From contig JAFGVK010000117.1 of assembly GCA_016938035.1 (NCBI GenBank), forward strand, positions 1-43,337: a DNA stretch of 43,337 nt, in the 5' to 3' direction. Source of the DNA: Deltaproteobacteria bacterium (GTDB taxonomy: Bacteria; Myxococcota_A; UBA796; GCA-2862545). The notes beneath the pieces were generated by a model. That model made no database searches and was not told where the DNA came from. It saw only the letters and a program-made list of their open reading frames with translations. Position 1 is the stretch's first letter; each line of letters begins with the position of its first letter. The position numbers were made by a program, and so were the translations under genes. This document shows, one piece after another, positions 40,987 to 43,337 of this stretch.

Positions 40987-41847
40987 CTAGTCCTCCCTGG
41001 GCCCGCGCGCGAACCCCGCCTGCGCCAGCAGCGCCGCCTTGTGCGCCCTTGACGGCTTCACCGAGGGAGAAGTGCGCTGCTGAGTGCGACCAGAGCGCTC
41101 TTGGTGCCTGCCCACCTCGCTGTCCATCCCCCACACCGCCTGCCCCAGCAGCCGGTTCACCACCAGCCCGCCCAGCTTCACCCCGAACAGAGAGGGGATC
41201 CACGACACAGAGCCCTGAACCAACAGGTGCCCGGTCTCACCGTAGAGGTCGTCCCCGTGGAGCCCGTGCGGGTCCTCGTCCGACCACACGCAGGGGATGT
41301 CGGCGGAGACCCCGCGCTCGCGGAGCGCGTCACGCACCACCCGCGCCAAGGGGTCTACCCTGGTGTGGTTCAACGCCCCCAGCCGGACCCTGGTGGGGTC
41401 CATCCGCCCCCCCGCCCCCATCGCAGAGAACACGGGGATGCCTCGCTCCACGCAGGTCTGGAGCAGCAGGACCTTGTCGCTGACCCGGTCGATACAGTCC
41501 ACCACCGCGTCTGGGGGGCCACCGAGCAACGCCTCCAGCGAGTCCACGTCAAACCGGCCGACCACCGCCTCTACCTGCACCGACCCTGAGATGTCGCGGC
41601 AGCGATCCGCGAGCACCTCCACCTTGGGCAGCCCGGCGGTGGAGTTCAGCGCCGGGAGCTGCCGGTTGCGGTCCGTGAGGCTGACCGCGTCGGGGTCCAC
41701 CAGGCGCAGGCGGCCCACGCCGGCCCGCGTCAGCACCTCAACCACCCACGAGCCCACCCCGCCGGTGCCCACCACCAGCACCAGGGCCTCTCCCAGGCGC
41801 TGCATCCCGGCCTCACCCAGCAGCAGCGCGGCCCGCTCCCCGCTCAT
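40987..41847 (-). CDS. tcdA: tRNA threonylcarbamoyladenosine dehydratase
   Basis: The 286-residue E1-like protein has 'VLVVGTGGVGSWVVEVLTRAGVGRLRLVDPDAVSLTDRNRQL' (ATP-binding adenylation site), 'AVVDCIDRVSDKVLLLQTC' and the TcdA-specific 'SAMGAGGRMDPTRVRLG' and 'DPLARVVRDALRERGV'. It should form the cyclic ct6A of tRNAs using ATP. Length and order match the TcdA/CsdL family. The start overlaps the stop of the lipoprotein gene (ATGA), so the two are coupled. The C-terminal tail is rich in Arg/Ser/Gln and has no counterpart I recognise. Confidence 0.92.
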   Translation of the reverse strand: MSGERAALLLGEAGMQRLGEALVLVVGTGGVGSWVVEVLTRAGVGRLRLVDPDAVSLTDRNRQLPALNSTAGLPKVEVLADRCRDISGSVQVEAVVGRFDVDSLEALLGGPPDAVVDCIDRVSDKVLLLQTCVERGIPVFSAMGAGGRMDPTRVRLGALNHTRVDPLARVVRDALRERGVSADIPCVWSDEDPHGLHGDDLYGETGHLLVQGSVSWIPSLFGVKLGGLVVNRLLGQAVWGMDSEVGRHQERSGRTQQRTSPSVKPSRAHKAALLAQAGFARGPRED

Positions 41848-42518
41848 CGCACAGGCGCGGCGCTGAACCCGCCGTACAGGCGGAGGGTCCCCTGCCCGTC
41901 CTCCGCGGTGAAGGACTGGTCGAAGGTCGCCTCCACCGTGTCGTCCTCGGACCGGGATCCCTCGAAAGACAGCGCGTCCTCGGTGTCCTGGATGGTCATA
42001 CTGCCCTGGACCTCGGCCCGGTCCACCGCGCCCGCCAGGCCAAAAGCGTAGGTGCCAATGGGGGAGCTGCAGGAGCCCCTCCCCACCAGCGCGCCGTCCA
42101 GATCCAGGTCAAAGACCAGCTCCACGTGCTGGCAGGTGACACCCTCGAAATTCCCGTAGGCCGCAGACCACACGTCCGCGAGCAGGCTCAGAGTGCCCGA
42201 GTAGGAGGTCGGCGCCGCGACCTGGCGCACCTGCACCGACACCTGATCCTGCACCACCGCCCCGTCGATCTGCGCCTCGGCGATCAGGGTCAGATCCCCG
42301 TAGGGGAGGTCGCTGACCTCCACCCCGTTCCCAAAGACCGACCAATCCCCCGCCCCCCAGTGGACCCGGACCGCGTCATCGGCCCCCGTCAGCTCCGCCT
42401 GGAGCAGCGCGGGGCGATCCACCTGCAGCACCGCGCCGTCTAGGGGTGCGAGGATCTCCACGGTGGGCTCCTTGAGGAGCACCTCGTCACAGGCGAGGAG
42501 AGACAGCAACAACAACAT
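41844..42518 (-). CDS. Hypothetical lipoprotein
   Basis: The 224-residue product starts MLLLLSLLACDEVLLKEP, with lipobox LLAC followed by Asp, and is otherwise β-rich with Ig-like opening 'PTVEILAPLDGAVLQVDRPA'. Later segments 'VELVFDLDLDGALVGRGS', 'GSMTIQDTEDALSFEGSRSE' and 'GQGTLRLYGGF' suggest a β-barrel or sandwich. It has no known family that I recognise; a +2 Asp may keep it in the inner membrane if the Escherichia coli rule holds here. The ATG at 42518 has GGGAGG five bases before it. Longer upstream translations run antisense to the DUF4241 gene and are not used. It overlaps the TcdA start by four bases. Confidence 0.75.
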   Translation of the reverse strand: MLLLLSLLACDEVLLKEPTVEILAPLDGAVLQVDRPALLQAELTGADDAVRVHWGAGDWSVFGNGVEVSDLPYGDLTLIAEAQIDGAVVQDQVSVQVRQVAAPTSYSGTLSLLADVWSAAYGNFEGVTCQHVELVFDLDLDGALVGRGSCSSPIGTYAFGLAGAVDRAEVQGSMTIQDTEDALSFEGSRSEDDTVEATFDQSFTAEDGQGTLRLYGGFSAAPVR

Positions 42519-42557
42519 AGGACCTCCCGCCCCCCTATAGCCGAGCACGCCCCCAAG

Positions 42558-42586
42558 CTGCGAGTCCGAGGCGCGCGTGCTACACT
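42558..42586 (+). promoter_or_regulatory. Possible σ70-type promoter of the DUF4241 gene
   Basis: CTGCGA (42558-42563) and TACACT (42581-42586) are separated by 17 bases, upstream of a GGAGG at 42601 and the ATG at 42613. The -10 box is good (four of six), the -35 box weaker. The 94-base divergent gap also contains the lipoprotein promoter. Confidence 0.3.
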
Positions 42587-42612
42587 GGGTGTCACGGCTG
42601 GGAGGTGCGCGG

Positions 42613-43337
42613 ATGGTTGAGGCTCTGGAGGTCCACACGGACTTTGAAGCCGCGTTCACCGACGGCGCCTTGTTTCGGGACAGCGACGGCGCGCACCTTG
42701 TGTCGCGCGTGAGCAGGGTCGGGATGCTCCCCTTCACCACCAAGGCGCTGACGGTGGGGGATCCGACGGGGCTGCTGCAGCCAGAGCGCCCCCCCTGCGG
42801 GTGTGTCGCGGAGGGAAGCTTCCCCGTGGACCTCGCGGTGGTGTCCTTCGTTGACGGCGACCTCACCAAGCTGGGGCACAGCTGGAACGCGGTCGCCAGG
42901 CTGCTGATCTCCGACAAGCCCGTCACGAGCTGGGTCCCCGCGAGCCACGGCGCACAGGTCAGCTCGGGGTGGGGCTGCTTCCTGGACGCCGCCGAGCCCA
43001 CCGCGCTCCCCGCAGCGATCCAGCGACGCCTGCACGGCCAGGCCCCCAGAGACGGGATCGCCCACGGCCAGCGCAGCACGTGGGACGGGCGAGCGCTGAT
43101 GACCTTCAGCGCGGGATCGGGGAACGGTGACTACAAGGGCTGGTGGGGGATCAACGCCAGCGGCAAGGCCTCTGCCTACTGCCTGGACTTCGAGCTGCTG
43201 CTCACCGACGAGACCCAGGACATCCCTGTCCCCTGGCCTAGCGGGCGAGGGGCGGTGGTGGCTCAGCACCTGGAGGAGGCGTCGATCGAGGCGCGCGTGC
43301 CTTGGCTCTCCCCCAACCGGCTAGAGGTGCGCCACCC
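42613..43337 (+). CDS. DUF4241-domain protein, 3' end outside the window
   Basis: The frame is open from the ATG at 42613 to the window edge (about 241 codons), with GGAGG seven bases before it. The product reads MVEALEVHTDFEAAFTDGA… and, further on, 'CVAEGSFPVDLAVVSFVD', 'VSSGWGCFLDAAEPTAL' and 'SAGSGNGDYKGWWGINASGKAS', followed by a 'YCLDFELLL' ending. The GxGDGxYxxYWG-like block and DF match the DUF4241 domain, whose function is unknown and which is common in small or toxin-related proteins. There is no signal peptide. It is divergent from the lipoprotein gene. Confidence 0.75.
   Translation, partial: MVEALEVHTDFEAAFTDGALFRDSDGAHLVSRVSRVGMLPFTTKALTVGDPTGLLQPERPPCGCVAEGSFPVDLAVVSFVDGDLTKLGHSWNAVARLLISDKPVTSWVPASHGAQVSSGWGCFLDAAEPTALPAAIQRRLHGQAPRDGIAHGQRSTWDGRALMTFSAGSGNGDYKGWWGINASGKASAYCLDFELLLTDETQDIPVPWPSGRGAVVAQHLEEASIEARVPWLSPNRLEVRH

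Noticed and set aside
40388..41203. 271-codon minus-strand frame covering the ChrA region
   Set aside because: It is out of frame with the 173-residue CHR protein, which has the family motifs and a tight junction with tcdA.

Overview
The window is a stretch of very GC-rich bacterial chromosome with strong third-position G/C bias and tightly packed genes. A secreted protein built from MopE-type 'DCDD…PG…CDG.DNNCDG' modules, a fibrinogen-related domain, TPR-bearing surface proteins and a long exopolysaccharide operon suggest a Myxococcota-like (formerly deltaproteobacterial) organism. This is an inference from gene content; no rRNA or other marker is present to confirm it.

Layout. (1) 1-5200: a transposase start cut by the left edge, then housekeeping genes: a membrane protein, a GNAT acetyltransferase, a class I/II aminotransferase, a family 2 glycosyltransferase and a TrmA/RlmD-type RNA methyltransferase. 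(2) 5200-6500: gene-poor debris of an IS4-type transposase with two diverged copies of one segment, followed by a CvfB-like RNA-binding protein. (3) 7333-12400: a non-coding stretch with seven 11-bp repeats, then a 1178-residue calcium/metal-module lipoprotein. (4) 12270-16490: a mobile-element scar (a 128-bp repeat plus a frameshifted, truncated transposase) that has cut off the end of a leftward operon made of a compact UvrD-like helicase, two zinc-ribbon proteins and a truncated protein of unknown family. The first zinc-ribbon protein ends in DDDVPF, the same kind of tail that SSB uses to recruit partners. (5) 16488-20830: an EF-G paralogue divergent from a sulfatase-fold lipoprotein with TPRs, then an inverted copy of the 128-bp repeat. 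(6) 20916-40379: a 12-gene leftward exopolysaccharide operon. (7) 40462-42518: a leftward three-gene set (lipoprotein, TcdA, ChrA). A rightward DUF4241 gene then runs off the right edge.

How the genes work together. The exopolysaccharide operon holds a nucleotide-sugar dehydrogenase and a uronate-type epimerase for precursor supply, a fused alcohol-dehydrogenase/Gfo-Idh-MocA oxidoreductase, a heparinase II/III-like enzyme, a family 4 glycosyltransferase, a Wzx flippase, a Wzz/BY-kinase with a tyrosine-rich tail, and three different O-antigen ligase/polymerase-like membrane proteins. It also has a secreted CBM9-like protein and a DUF4091 glycosidase-like protein. From the third gene to the last, neighbours overlap by 4-10 nt or are 1 nt apart, pointing to translational coupling. 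The enzymes imply a uronic-acid-containing polymer made by a Wzx/Wzy route. No initiating glycosyltransferase and no Wza-type outer-membrane exporter lie in the window. The best candidates for undescribed biology are the helicase/zinc-ribbon operon with the SSB-like tail and the enlarged polysaccharide operon.
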